Assembly: GCF_000974445.1 (NCBI RefSeq)
Contig: NZ_BBOJ01000023.1
Span: 1-64,000 of the forward strand
Reading direction: 5' to 3'
Source: Lentzea aerocolonigenes
Lineage (GTDB): Bacteria > Actinomycetota > Actinomycetes > Mycobacteriales > Pseudonocardiaceae
Length of the DNA stretch: 64,000 nt
In this document: positions 35,566 through 43,047 of the stretch, in pieces
How the letters are laid out: each line of letters starts with the position of its first letter
Numbering within the stretch: the stretch's first letter is position 1
Made by a program: the position numbers and the translations under genes
Notes under the pieces: generated by a model
The model's input: only the letters and a program-made list of their open reading frames with translations
What the model was told of the DNA's origin: nothing
The model's database searches: none

Positions 35566-35777
35566 CCCTCCCCGCTCTGTCCGTACCCCGAAGGGCGCCT
35601 GAGAGGTTCACCCGCGACTGCACGGGCTTTCACCGTCGGCGGGATCCCACTTGCGGCGGGATCCACTTTCCAGAGGCGTCTCGCTCACGCGGTCCTGGAT
35701 GCCTGAGAGGTTCCCGGGGAGGGACTTGCTCCTTCGGCGCCGGGCTTCACGAAATCCCGGTCTCTCCCGCCTGAGTT
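35566..35777 (-). ncRNA. Tandem glycine riboswitch upstream of gcvP
   Basis: Two aptamers are recognisable on the minus strand. The first (about 35777-35660) has GGGAGAGACCG, then GCGCCGAAGGAGCAAG, CCTCTCAGGCATC and CGCCTCTGGAAAG. The second (about 35655-35566) has GCCGACGGTGAAAGCCC, then GGGTGAACCTCTCAGGCGCC and GGACAGAGCGGGGAGGG. These are the conserved glycine-aptamer cores. The riboswitch fills the space between the Clp-N gene and gcvP and should turn on gcvP when glycine is high. Confidence 0.92.
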
Positions 35778-35835
35778 CAGCGACTACCCGCGAAGGATAC
35801 CCGCAGGCAGCCCCACTAGTCCCCAGGGACGCGAC

Positions 35836-36798
35836 CTACGTCTCAACGGCGAGATCCCGCAGCACCCGGCCGACGGGGTCCAGCAGGTCGTCGCGCACCG
35901 CGACCAGCAGGTGCGCGGTGCCCACCGCTTCCCCGCGCCGGGCCGCGACGAGCTTGGCACCCTCGATGAACCGCTCGATCCCGGCGCCGGTCGCGGCCGG
36001 CAACGTGGCCGGGTCCACCCCGGCCGCCCGCAGCGCCGCCGCCCCGCCGGAGGAGAACTCCGGACGGAGACGCCGCCCGGAAGCAGTCACTTGGTGGTCG
36101 ACCACGAGCACCGCCGCCACCAGGTCCGCCGCCGTTTCCTGACGCCCAGCGGCCACCGCGAGCCTGGTCGCCTCCATTCGCACGACGTTCAGCACCGGTC
36201 CGCCCGTGCTCTGGCGACGCAGGACCAACCGCGCCAGCCACCGCATGGTGCCGCTACCGGACTCGCCCTCCAACGCCCCCGCCTGGCGCAGCAGCCACAC
36301 CGCCGAACCGTCTTCCGGTTCCGCGGCCTTCCGCACGGCTTCGATCGTGGCCTCGACGTCCACCCGCAGAACGCCGAACAGCTCGGCGGCGCGTCCGGAC
36401 GGCAGTGACAGCAACGCCACCGAGAGATGGGTCGTGGTCAGCACGCCGTCGCCGGCCTCTGCGATCGCCGCTCGCAAACACCCGTCCAAGGCACGACTCA
36501 CCGGCAGCACGGACTCGCTGTGAGTCACGGACTCGGTGTGAGTGTGGTGGTGGGCAGTGCGCATCAGCGCGGTGACGTCCGGACCGGACACGGCCGCGCC
36601 ACCGTCGTCACCGGTCCAGCCTCCGGCCATCGCCCGTGCCCGCACCGACTTGACCCCCAGCCTGCGGCCGCGGCCGATCGAGTCCGCCAGGGCGATCAGC
36701 AGGTGCTCGGTACCGACGAAGCCGGACTCCAGCCGCGACGCCTGCCGCACCGCGTCGGCCAGGACCTTCAAAACCTGCCAGGAGGGTGTGCACGTCAT
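35836..36798 (-). CDS. Orphan Clp N-terminal-repeat protein without AAA+ domain
   Basis: The 320-residue protein carries two or more Clp_N-like repeats: WQVLKVLADAVRQASRLESG then VGTEHLLIALAD, GDGVLTTTHLSVALLSLPSG, and AVGTAHLLVAVRDDLLDP at the C-terminus. It has no Walker motifs, so it is not a ClpC ATPase; it may act as an adaptor or decoy for ClpC substrates. I use the ATG of MTCTPSWQVL. Two Thr/His-rich stretches (HHHTHTESVTHSES) lie between repeats. Confidence 0.75.
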   Translation of the reverse strand: MTCTPSWQVLKVLADAVRQASRLESGFVGTEHLLIALADSIGRGRRLGVKSVRARAMAGGWTGDDGGAAVSGPDVTALMRTAHHHTHTESVTHSESVLPVSRALDGCLRAAIAEAGDGVLTTTHLSVALLSLPSGRAAELFGVLRVDVEATIEAVRKAAEPEDGSAVWLLRQAGALEGESGSGTMRWLARLVLRRQSTGGPVLNVVRMEATRLAVAAGRQETAADLVAAVLVVDHQVTASGRRLRPEFSSGGAAALRAAGVDPATLPAATGAGIERFIEGAKLVAARRGEAVGTAHLLVAVRDDLLDPVGRVLRDLAVET

Positions 36799-36877
36799 GT
36801 GCTCGACGCTAGGGAACAGCGCGATCCGCACGCTTCCGCCGACCGGCCACACGGGACGGCCGGTCGGCCATGATCCT

Positions 36878-37444
36878 TCAGCCGGTGGCGCGCTCGCGGC
36901 GGCGGCGGGTCAGCTCGTCCTCGGTCATCGGAGCGATCTCGACGCCGTCCGCACGTTCGGCCGGGAACTCGTGGATGGTGCCGCTGATCTCGCGCATCGC
37001 ACCGCTCACGGCGATGCCGAACACGCCCTGACCGCCCTGCAGGAGGTCGACGACCTCTTCCGGCGAGGTGCACTCGTAGACGGTCGTGCCGTCCGAGAAC
37101 AGGGTGATCTTCGCCAGGTCCTGCACGCCGCGCCGGCGCAGGTGGTCGACCGCGACCCGGATGTTCTGCAGCGAGACACCGGTGTCCAGCAGCCGCTTCA
37201 CGACCTTGAGCACCAGGATGTCCTTGAAGGAGTACAACCGCTGGCTGCCGGAGCCGTGTGCCATCCGTATCGTCGGAGCGACGAGTCCGGTCCGGGCCCA
37301 GTAGTCGAGCTGCCGGTACGTGATGCCCGCGATCTGGCACGCCGCGGGCCCCCGGTAGCCGACGAGTTCGTCCGGCAGCGAGGAGTCCGGGAACAGCTCA
37401 CCCTGCTGCCCGGATTCGGCCCGAACGGGCGCTTCCTCGACCAC
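36878..37444 (-). CDS. MerR-like regulator, Rv1830-type
   Basis: The 188-residue protein has the MerR DNA-binding domain GPAACQIAGITYRQLDYWAR at about 33-52 with RLYSFKDILVLKVVKRLLDT. A conserved C-terminal region follows (ITLFSDGTTVYECTSPEEVV, then LLQGGQGVFGIAVSGAMREI). This matches mycobacterial Rv1830, which lies beside the DUF151 nuclease, ftsR and garA there too. A C-terminal basic tail follows. Its role is probably in division or resistance-linked growth control, by analogy only. Confidence 0.88.
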   Translation of the reverse strand: MVEEAPVRAESGQQGELFPDSSLPDELVGYRGPAACQIAGITYRQLDYWARTGLVAPTIRMAHGSGSQRLYSFKDILVLKVVKRLLDTGVSLQNIRVAVDHLRRRGVQDLAKITLFSDGTTVYECTSPEEVVDLLQGGQGVFGIAVSGAMREISGTIHEFPAERADGVEIAPMTEDELTRRRRERATG

Positions 37445-37582
37445 GCCTGCCTCCCCTCGGAACGGCCACGAAAGTCGAGGCCGTCAAGCCGCTGCGTCAG
37501 CTCGCGCGAACCAGCGACGTCCACTCGAGTTCGACGGTAAGACCGGTCCGAGGGCAGGTCAACGCGACGCGCGGGGAGTGTC

Positions 37583-37607
37583 GACCCTCAACCTCAGGTA
37601 GAGAGTC
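37583..37607. promoter_or_regulatory. Imperfect 25-bp inverted repeat, candidate MerR operator
   Basis: GACCCTCAACCT (37583-37594) and AGGTAGAGAGTC (37596-37607) match as an inverted repeat at 10 of 12 positions around one central base. It lies about 140 bp upstream of the Rv1830-type merR gene, in a 305-bp gap (37445-37749) that otherwise shows no gene. MerR-family proteins bind such dyads between promoter elements. Confidence 0.5.
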
Positions 37608-37749
37608 ATACCGTCACCCGAAGTAGGACGTTCAGGTGACGTTTAGTGATCGTTTAGCGGCCGAACCGGACGGAAAGTAGCCCAAAGGAGCGACACTCGA
37701 GCGGAGTACTGCGGTTCCAAACAAGACGGACAGCGACACACCGCGAAAC

Positions 37750-38223
37750 TCAGGTGTCAGCACCCCGGAAGTCCTCGGGTGAGACCGAGTCGAGGAACTC
37801 GCGGAACTTCTCGACCTCGTCCTCCTGCTCGTCCGGGATGATGAGGCCGGCCTCGGCCAGCACCGACTCCTCGGCGTGGATCGGCACCCCCACCCGCAAC
37901 GCCAGCGCCACCGAGTCCGAGGGCCGCGCGGACACCCGCACGTCGCCGTCGAACACGAGCTCCGCGAAGAACGTGCCCTCCTGCAGGTCGGTGATCCGGA
38001 CCTGTTCGAGGTTGCGCCCCAGTGCCCCGATGACGTCCTTCAGCAGGTCGTGCGTCAACGGGCGGGCAGGGCGGACACCCTGCTGTTCGAGCGCGATGGC
38101 CGTGGCCTCGACCGAGCCGATCCAGATCGGCAGGTACCGCTCGCCCTCGGTTTCACGCAGAAGAAGGATCGGCTGGTTCTGGGGCAGCTCCACCCGTACG
38201 CCGACGACGCGCATCTCGCTCAT
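37750..38223 (-). CDS. DUF151 bifunctional nuclease family protein
   Basis: The 157-residue protein matches the DUF151 family (mycobacterial Rv1829). MRVVGVRVELPQNQPILLLR is at the start, LPIWIGSVEATAIALEQQG near residue 34 and SARPSDSVALALRVGVPIHA near 100, with an acidic C-terminal tail (EEDEVEKF-like). Plant relatives are described as bifunctional nucleases; the bacterial role is uncertain. I chose the ATG after GGCGAGG, which drops a non-conserved 43-residue extension. Confidence 0.88.
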   Translation of the reverse strand: MSEMRVVGVRVELPQNQPILLLRETEGERYLPIWIGSVEATAIALEQQGVRPARPLTHDLLKDVIGALGRNLEQVRITDLQEGTFFAELVFDGDVRVSARPSDSVALALRVGVPIHAEESVLAEAGLIIPDEQEDEVEKFREFLDSVSPEDFRGADT

Positions 38224-38374
38224 CGGGCCTCGCCTCCCTCTATGTCGTTCGGGAGTACCCGGATTCACACCCGAGCATCCCCCGGCGTACGTGTTCGACG
38301 CTACCCGCCAAGCGGGCCGTGTGCTCAATCGTTGCGGGCAGATCGTGATCAAGACTGCATCAGCCGCCGACAGG

Positions 38375-38959
38375 TCAGGACTGACGTAACCCCGCTTTTA
38401 CCAACAACGTGTGCAACGAGGTGAACAGGTCGGCCAATTCCCGGACCGTCTCGGGATCTGAGAAGGATTTCAGCAGAACCACCTCGTGGTCCGCTGCCGC
38501 GCGAACCGCGCGCAGGTGTTCGCGCTCGACGCCGAGTCCGGTCATCGTCCGGATCGTGCGGAGCACGGTGATGTCGTCGGTGGTGAAACGGCCACCGGGG
38601 CCGGGGCGCAGCAGGCCGTCGCGTTCCAGCTGGGACAGCTGCTCGGCACTGATTCCGGCCTGGGCAAGCAGATCGATCCGGGACACCGAAGTGGAGTCGG
38701 CCCGGACCGTGTCGAGCTGCTCGCGGATCACCTTGAGCGGCAGGTACCTGTCGCGTTGTGCGGACAGCACGAACCGCAACCTCTCGACGTCCGCCACGCT
38801 GAACTGGCGGTAGCCGGAGGCGGTGCGTGCCGGGCGGACCAGCCCCTCCGCTTCCAGGAAGCGGATCTTGGAGATGGTGACCTCGGGGAACTCGGGGCGG
38901 AGCTGCGAGAGCACCGCCCCGATGCTCAGTCCCCCACGTTGTGGCCGCCCGGCCGTCAC
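38375..38959 (-). CDS. ftsR: MerR-like cell-division regulator FtsR
   Basis: The 194-residue protein has the FtsR/Rv1828 signature: SIGAVLSQLRPEFPEVTISK (HTH), IRFLEAEGLVRPARTASGYR and LRFVLSAQRDRYLPLKVIRE. The C-terminal dimer region is short. Mycobacterial Rv1828 is about 247 residues, so the middle effector part is reduced here by roughly 50 residues. In corynebacteria FtsR activates ftsZ transcription. It ends 3 bp from the garA start region, in the same conserved order. Confidence 0.88.
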   Translation of the reverse strand: MTAGRPQRGGLSIGAVLSQLRPEFPEVTISKIRFLEAEGLVRPARTASGYRQFSVADVERLRFVLSAQRDRYLPLKVIREQLDTVRADSTSVSRIDLLAQAGISAEQLSQLERDGLLRPGPGGRFTTDDITVLRTIRTMTGLGVEREHLRAVRAAADHEVVLLKSFSDPETVRELADLFTSLHTLLVKAGLRQS

Positions 38960-38962
38960 GCG

Positions 38963-39418
38963 TCAGGCTCCCGCGGAGCCAGGACCCGTCAGGAAGACGA
39001 GACGGAACTTGCCGATCTGGACCTCGTCGCCGTTCGCGAGGACGGCCTGGTCGACCGGCTCGCGGTTGACGTAGGTGCCGTTGAGGCTGCCGACGTCGAT
39101 GACGACGAACTCGCCGCTCTCCCTGCGGAACTCGGCGTGGCGGCGCGAGACCGTCACGTCGTCGAGGAAGATGTCGCTGTCGGGGTGGCGCCCTGCGCTC
39201 GTCGTGTCGCGGTCCAGCAGGAACCGGGAACCGGCGTTCGGACCGCGCTTCACCACGAGCAGCGCGGAACCGGCGGGAAGGGCGTCGACGCCGGCAACGG
39301 CCGGCTCCTGTGCGGGCGCCTCGGCGCCTTCGACCTCTGCGAGGAAGTCCGCCCGGAAGACGGAGGTCCGCTCCGGGGACTGCTCCGGCGGAACGCCTGG
39401 GCCGTCGTTCGTGCTCAC
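38963..39418 (-). CDS. garA: FHA-domain metabolic regulator GarA/OdhI
   Basis: The 151-residue protein is a GarA homologue. The FHA domain has AGRHPDSDIFLDDVTVSRRH and VIDVGSLNGTYVNREPVD (about 75-130). GarA/OdhI inhibits 2-oxoglutarate dehydrogenase and adjusts glutamate metabolism until phosphorylated by PknG/PknB near its N-terminus. The N-terminal site reads PERTSVFRADFL: one Thr remains where mycobacteria have ETTSVF. I chose the GTG preceded by GGAGGAG at seven bases, which makes the N-terminus match the family. The longer frame is not coding. Confidence 0.93.
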   Translation of the reverse strand: MSTNDGPGVPPEQSPERTSVFRADFLAEVEGAEAPAQEPAVAGVDALPAGSALLVVKRGPNAGSRFLLDRDTTSAGRHPDSDIFLDDVTVSRRHAEFRRESGEFVVIDVGSLNGTYVNREPVDQAVLANGDEVQIGKFRLVFLTGPGSAGA

Positions 39419-39531
39419 CTGAGCTCTCCTCCTGCTGCTGGATCCGTCACTTCCGGTAAAACCTATCGCGTTCGGGTCGCCACCCGAGGAGCGGCTCCCC
39501 TTCCGGCCGAAGATCCGGCGAAAGATCGACG

Positions 39532-39915
39532 TCACTCCTTCTCCACCAACGCCTTGTACCCGTCCGCGTCCAGCAGGCCTTCCAGCGCTTCGGGGTCGTT
39601 CAGCCGGATCTCGACCATCCAGCCCTCGCCGTACGGGTCGGTGTTCACCGAGTCCGGGGCCTGCACCAACGCGTCGTTGATGGCGACGACCTCACCGTCG
39701 AGCGGCGAGTAGAGGTCGGACACGCTCTTGGTGGACTCGACCTCACCGAACGTGTCGCCCGCGGAGACGGTGTGGCCGACCTCGGGCAGCTGGACGAAGA
39801 CGACGTCGCCGAGCTGCTCCTGGGCGTAGTCGGTGATGCCGACGCGCACGGTGTTCTCGCCCGTGCTGGCGACCCACTCGTGCTCCTCGGTGTAGCGAAG
39901 CTCCTCGGGAATCAA
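39532..39915 (-). CDS. gcvH: Glycine cleavage system H protein
   Basis: The 127-residue protein carries the lipoyl group that shuttles the aminomethyl unit between GcvP and GcvT. The lipoyl-lysine motif is FGEVESTKSVSDLYSPLDGE (Lys about 66). YTEEHEWVASTGENTVRVGI is the usual N-terminus and PEALEGLLDADGYKALVEKE the C-terminus. It lies next to garA and pgsA as in mycobacteria. Confidence 0.96.
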   Translation of the reverse strand: MIPEELRYTEEHEWVASTGENTVRVGITDYAQEQLGDVVFVQLPEVGHTVSAGDTFGEVESTKSVSDLYSPLDGEVVAINDALVQAPDSVNTDPYGEGWMVEIRLNDPEALEGLLDADGYKALVEKE

Positions 39916-39957
39916 CTGACTGCGCTCCTCGTGCTGAACCTGTATGGAGTGATCTTT

Positions 39958-40539
39958 TCACGCGGCCTTGCCGGGAGTGACCCGCAGGGCCAGGAAGAAC
40001 TGGTAGACGTACAGCAGCGCCGACCACAGGTAGAGCGCTCCGCCCCAGGCCGTGAACGCGTAGGCGAACGGCTGCGCGGCCTGCGCCCAGCCGGAGTCGC
40101 CCTGCGCGAGCAGCAGCAGGGGGAACGCGTACAGCAGGTTGAAGGTCGCGGCCTTGCCCAGGTACGTCACCTCGAACGGGCCCCAGCCCCGTCCGCGCAG
40201 GATCAGCAGGCAGATGCCGACGACGATCTCTCGCCCCACGAGCACGAGGGCGATCCACAGCGGAACGATGTCCCTGACCACGAACGCCACGAGCGTGCAG
40301 AACACGTAGAGGCGGTCGGCGGCGGGATCGAGCAGCGCGCCGAGCTTGCTCATCTGGTTGAGCCAGCGGGCGAGCTTGCCGTCCAGCCAGTCGGATAGCC
40401 CCGCGAAGACGAGGACGAGCAGCGCCCAGCCGTCCGCGCGGGGTCCGAGCAACAGGTACAGGAAGAGCGGAACACCGGCCAGCCGCAACACGCTGAGCAG
40501 GTTCGGAATCGTCAGCAGGCGATCAGCCGGATCACGCAC
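39958..40539 (-). CDS. pgsA: CDP-alcohol phosphatidyltransferase (PgsA-type)
   Basis: The 193-residue membrane enzyme has the CDP-alcohol phosphotransferase motif DWLDGKLARWLNQMSKLGAL then LDPAADRLYV, the D-x2-DG-x2-AR-x8-G-x3-D-x3-D pattern. Four to six helices are visible. It probably makes phosphatidylglycerophosphate or cardiolipin in the membrane; mycobacterial pgsA2 occupies the same position. The start is 43 bp from the divergent small-gene region. Confidence 0.9.
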   Translation of the reverse strand: MRDPADRLLTIPNLLSVLRLAGVPLFLYLLLGPRADGWALLVLVFAGLSDWLDGKLARWLNQMSKLGALLDPAADRLYVFCTLVAFVVRDIVPLWIALVLVGREIVVGICLLILRGRGWGPFEVTYLGKAATFNLLYAFPLLLLAQGDSGWAQAAQPFAYAFTAWGGALYLWSALLYVYQFFLALRVTPGKAA

Positions 40540-40648
40540 ACCCGCACTCTAAACGAGTGACTGCGCACGGGCTGCCGGATGGCGTCACGGCACGCGGTGC
40601 GACTGGTTGCGGGTCTGTGCGGGGCGTTCGTTTCTTACACGTGAAATC

Positions 40649-40840
40649 TCAGGCTGTGCGGGTGAGTGTCCAGCCCTGGCGCTGCATCTCGGCGCCGGTG
40701 ATGGCGTGCGGGCGACCGCGGTCGTCACGTCCCACCCAGCGGGCGCGGAAACCCTCGAGCACGTAGGCGTGCCCCCGGCTCCAGACGACGCTGCAGGGCG
40801 TCGTGGGCAGCTCTTGTGCCTGCTGCGGCTGGGTTTCCAT
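40649..40840 (-). CDS. Small conserved-looking protein, unknown
   Basis: The 63-residue protein contains VVWSRGHAYVLEGFRARWVG followed by GRPHAITGAEMQRQGWTLTR, which looks like a compact beta-rich domain with conserved Trp, Gly and Arg. No family name was recalled. An upstream in-frame ATG (40852) is the other possible start. The 265 bp to the right hold no other gene that I can support. Confidence 0.6.
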   Translation of the reverse strand: METQPQQAQELPTTPCSVVWSRGHAYVLEGFRARWVGRDDRGRPHAITGAEMQRQGWTLTRTA

Positions 40841-41105
40841 GGCGGTTCTCATTTCAGTCCCTCCGTGACATCAGGGATGTCGTGCACCGGGGCTCCGGCG
40901 TTATCCCTGGAAACGAATTCTGTCCGACTGTGGTTCAGAACACGTGTCCTGTTTGGGTCCTTAGCGTTAACTGGATCAAACCGCGCGCCGAGCTGATCGG
41001 CGGTGAAGCGCAGGGGATGAACGGGTCCTTGCCTGTGCAACCGTTCGTCGTACGCCGTCGACCGCACGGCGTCCTCCGGGGATCGGCAGGGCCTAACCTC
41101 GACGG

Positions 41106-41771
41106 GTGGACGAGGTGAAATTCGGTGGCGAGCTGATCACCCGGCTGATGGACCACCTGTGCGAACGGCTGCCGGGATGCCGGGGCGCCGGGCTCAGCGT
41201 GTGGCCGGACGGCGCGGTGATCAGGGCGGTCGGCGTGGCCCGCGAGCTGGACCAGGCCCAGGTCGACGGGCAGGAAGGACCGCTCGTCGAAGCCTCCCGC
41301 GACGAACGGCAGGTGACCGGTCAGGTCGGCGGCCTGGACGTGGTGGCCGTGCCGGGGAGCTGGGGCGACGGCGGTCCGGTGGTGCTCACCGTCTACCTCG
41401 ACCATCCTCCGCACGTCGAGGACCTCAAGGCCATCGAGGAGATCGAGCCCCTCGTCGCGACCGCCGCCGCGGTGGTGGAGTTCTGCGCGGGCGAGGTGCT
41501 CAGGGCTGACCAGATGGTGCGGATGGTGCAGCACCGGCGCTACATCGAGCAGGCGAAGGGCCTGGTGATGGGGGCGAGGCCCTGCCCTCCAGGGGATGCC
41601 TTCGAGCTGCTCGTGCGGGCGAGTCAGCACGCCAACGTCAAGCTCCGGGACATCTCGATGGCGCTGGTGCTGGTGGCCAGCGGGGAGTTGGAAGACGCCG
41701 ACGACGTGACGATGCCGCCGCAGATCGCCTTCGACACGGCGCGGCGGCTCTGGGGCGCGGTGAATTTGTGA
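41106..41771 (+). CDS. GAF-like and ANTAR domain protein
   Basis: The 221-residue protein has an N-terminal GAF-like sensor (about 10-130) and a C-terminal ANTAR RNA-binding domain: RRYIEQAKGLVMGARPCPPG and AFELLVRASQHANVKLRDIS. ANTAR proteins act as antiterminators on paired hairpins. In actinobacteria GAF-ANTAR proteins sit near stress sigma loci, as here. GTG start, apparently with little leader. Confidence 0.85.
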   Translation: MDEVKFGGELITRLMDHLCERLPGCRGAGLSVWPDGAVIRAVGVARELDQAQVDGQEGPLVEASRDERQVTGQVGGLDVVAVPGSWGDGGPVVLTVYLDHPPHVEDLKAIEEIEPLVATAAAVVEFCAGEVLRADQMVRMVQHRRYIEQAKGLVMGARPCPPGDAFELLVRASQHANVKLRDISMALVLVASGELEDADDVTMPPQIAFDTARRLWGAVNL

Positions 41772-41779
41772 GACCGCAC

Positions 41780-41805
41780 GTTTGAGCCAACCATTGTTCG
41801 GGTAC
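41780..41805 (+). promoter_or_regulatory. SigB/F-type promoter GTTTGA-N14-GGGTAC
   Basis: GTTTGA (41780-41785) and GGGTAC (41800-41805) are spaced by 14 bp, matching the stress-sigma consensus GNNT-N14/16-GGGTAC/T of Streptomyces SigB and mycobacterial SigF. It points at the STAS antagonist gene 122 bp downstream. Confidence 0.75.
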
Positions 41806-41926
41806 AGCCTGCTCGATCTGTCCTGTCGAGCGGTCTCTCCCGTACGGTGAGGCCGCAGCGGTTGAGCCAGCAGCCGCGTCGGGGCCGCTGCAGTGGCGGC
41901 TCCCTGTCGTGCGAGGGAGAACATCG

Positions 41927-42286
41927 GTGACTGTGCAGGACCCGCGAGCGGAGCAGACGATCGAGCTGTCGGTGCGGCAGCCGGCGCCCGGTGTCACGGT
42001 CCTCGCCGTGTCCGGTGAGGTCGACATGGTGTCCGCGCCCGCGCTGCGCGACGCCCTGGTGAACGGCCTGGGCGACGGTGGCACGTTCGTCGTGGACATG
42101 ACCGGCGTGACCTTCCTCGGTTCCGCCGGGCTGGCCGTGCTGGTGGAGGCGGCGAGGCTGGCCCAGCAGGCGAACGCGACCCTCAAGGTCGTGGCGACCG
42201 CCCGGGCCGTCACGAGGCCGCTGGAGGCCACCGGGCTGGGCGAGGTGTTCAGCGTCCACGGATCCGTGGAGTCGGCCCTGGGCTAG
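41927..42286 (+). CDS. STAS-domain anti-sigma factor antagonist
   Basis: The 119-residue STAS protein has ELSVRQPAPGVTVLAVSGEVD at the N-terminal strand region (cited in part as VTVLAVSGEVD), the VVDMTGVTFLGSAGLAVLVE segment with the phosphorylatable Ser in FLGSAGL, and a C-terminal helix. When unphosphorylated it would bind an RsbW-like anti-sigma factor and free the sigma factor. The GTG start has GAGGGAGA nine bases upstream. Confidence 0.9.
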   Translation: MTVQDPRAEQTIELSVRQPAPGVTVLAVSGEVDMVSAPALRDALVNGLGDGGTFVVDMTGVTFLGSAGLAVLVEAARLAQQANATLKVVATARAVTRPLEATGLGEVFSVHGSVESALG

Positions 42287-42951
42287 CGCATCTTGACGGT
42301 GAGGCGGTTGCCTGCCGACCTGAGCGCGTCGGCGACGGCGAAGAGGGCGTCTTCCACTCCGCCCTTCTCCGCACCGAGCTGACTCAGATCGACGGTCAAC
42401 GGCACCGTGCCGCCCCGCGCGGCCGTGGTGAGCGTGCGGCGCAGCGACGGACCGGCCTCGACCGGCACGTTCCCGCGCACGACCGCTACGACGCCGGAGG
42501 AGGTCTCGTGGACCCGCACGTCGCACTCGGGTGCCGCCCGGCTCGGGGGCACCACCGGCGAACGCGCCCTGCGCAGGCGGACGGTCGTGCCGCGTGCCCC
42601 GCGGTCGATCTCGACGGAGTCCACGCTCTCCCGCATGAGCAGGAGTCCCCGTCCGCGCATCGTGAGCGCGGGAGGCGGCACGCGCCACTGGCCGTGGTCG
42701 GTGACGTCGACGCTGACCGCGCCGTCGGGATCGAGGTGCGCGCTCACCTCGACGGTGCCGCGCGCCGGTCCGGGATAAGCGTGTTCGACGGAGTTGTTCA
42801 CCGCTTCACTGACGGCCAGGACGAGGTCGCTCGCCTCGTCCTCGCCGAATCCGCTGTCCTGCAGCCATTCGCGCAACTGGTGCCGCACCGGCGCCACCTC
42901 GCGTGCGTCTGCGGGGAAGCGGAGGGCCAGGAAGTCTTCTCGCACCAGCAC
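42283..42951 (-). CDS. RsbW-like histidine-kinase-type ATPase fused to a STAS-like domain
   Basis: The 222-residue protein has an N-terminal HATPase_c domain: N box LAVSEAVNNSVEHAY, G1 VDVTDHGQWR, G2 MRGRGLLLMRESVDSV. A C-terminal STAS-like half (about 135-222) follows, with VDLSQLGAEKGGVEDAL in the place where a phosphorylatable Ser normally sits. It may be an anti-sigma kinase with its own degenerate antagonist domain. Start at GTG 42951 with GGGGAGGAG. It converges on the STAS gene with a 4-bp overlap and is divergent from the second anti-sigma gene. Confidence 0.85.
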   Translation of the reverse strand: MLVREDFLALRFPADAREVAPVRHQLREWLQDSGFGEDEASDLVLAVSEAVNNSVEHAYPGPARGTVEVSAHLDPDGAVSVDVTDHGQWRVPPPALTMRGRGLLLMRESVDSVEIDRGARGTTVRLRRARSPVVPPSRAAPECDVRVHETSSGVVAVVRGNVPVEAGPSLRRTLTTAARGGTVPLTVDLSQLGAEKGGVEDALFAVADALRSAGNRLTVKMR

Positions 42952-43012
42952 AGCGCTCCTCCCCTTTGGTTGCCTCTGACAGGTGACTTCCCGGGCCCAC
43001 GAGCCAATACAC

Positions 43013-43038
43013 GTGTGAAATGAGATCGATTCGGGTAC
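43013..43038 (+). promoter_or_regulatory. SigB/F-type promoter GTGTGA-N14-GGGTAC
   Basis: GTGTGA (43013-43018) and GGGTAC (43033-43038) repeat the spacing of the promoter at 41780. The expected start of transcription is at or just before the GTG at 43048, so the anti-sigma/sigma transcript may be leaderless. This gives autoregulation of the sigma operon. Confidence 0.75.
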
Positions 43039-43047
43039 GGCAATGAC

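Noticed and set aside
40860-41000. Further stress-sigma promoters near the ANTAR and small genes
   Set aside because: GTTT elements occur (for example GTTTGATCC on the minus strand) but the -10 partner GGGTA is missing at the right distance.
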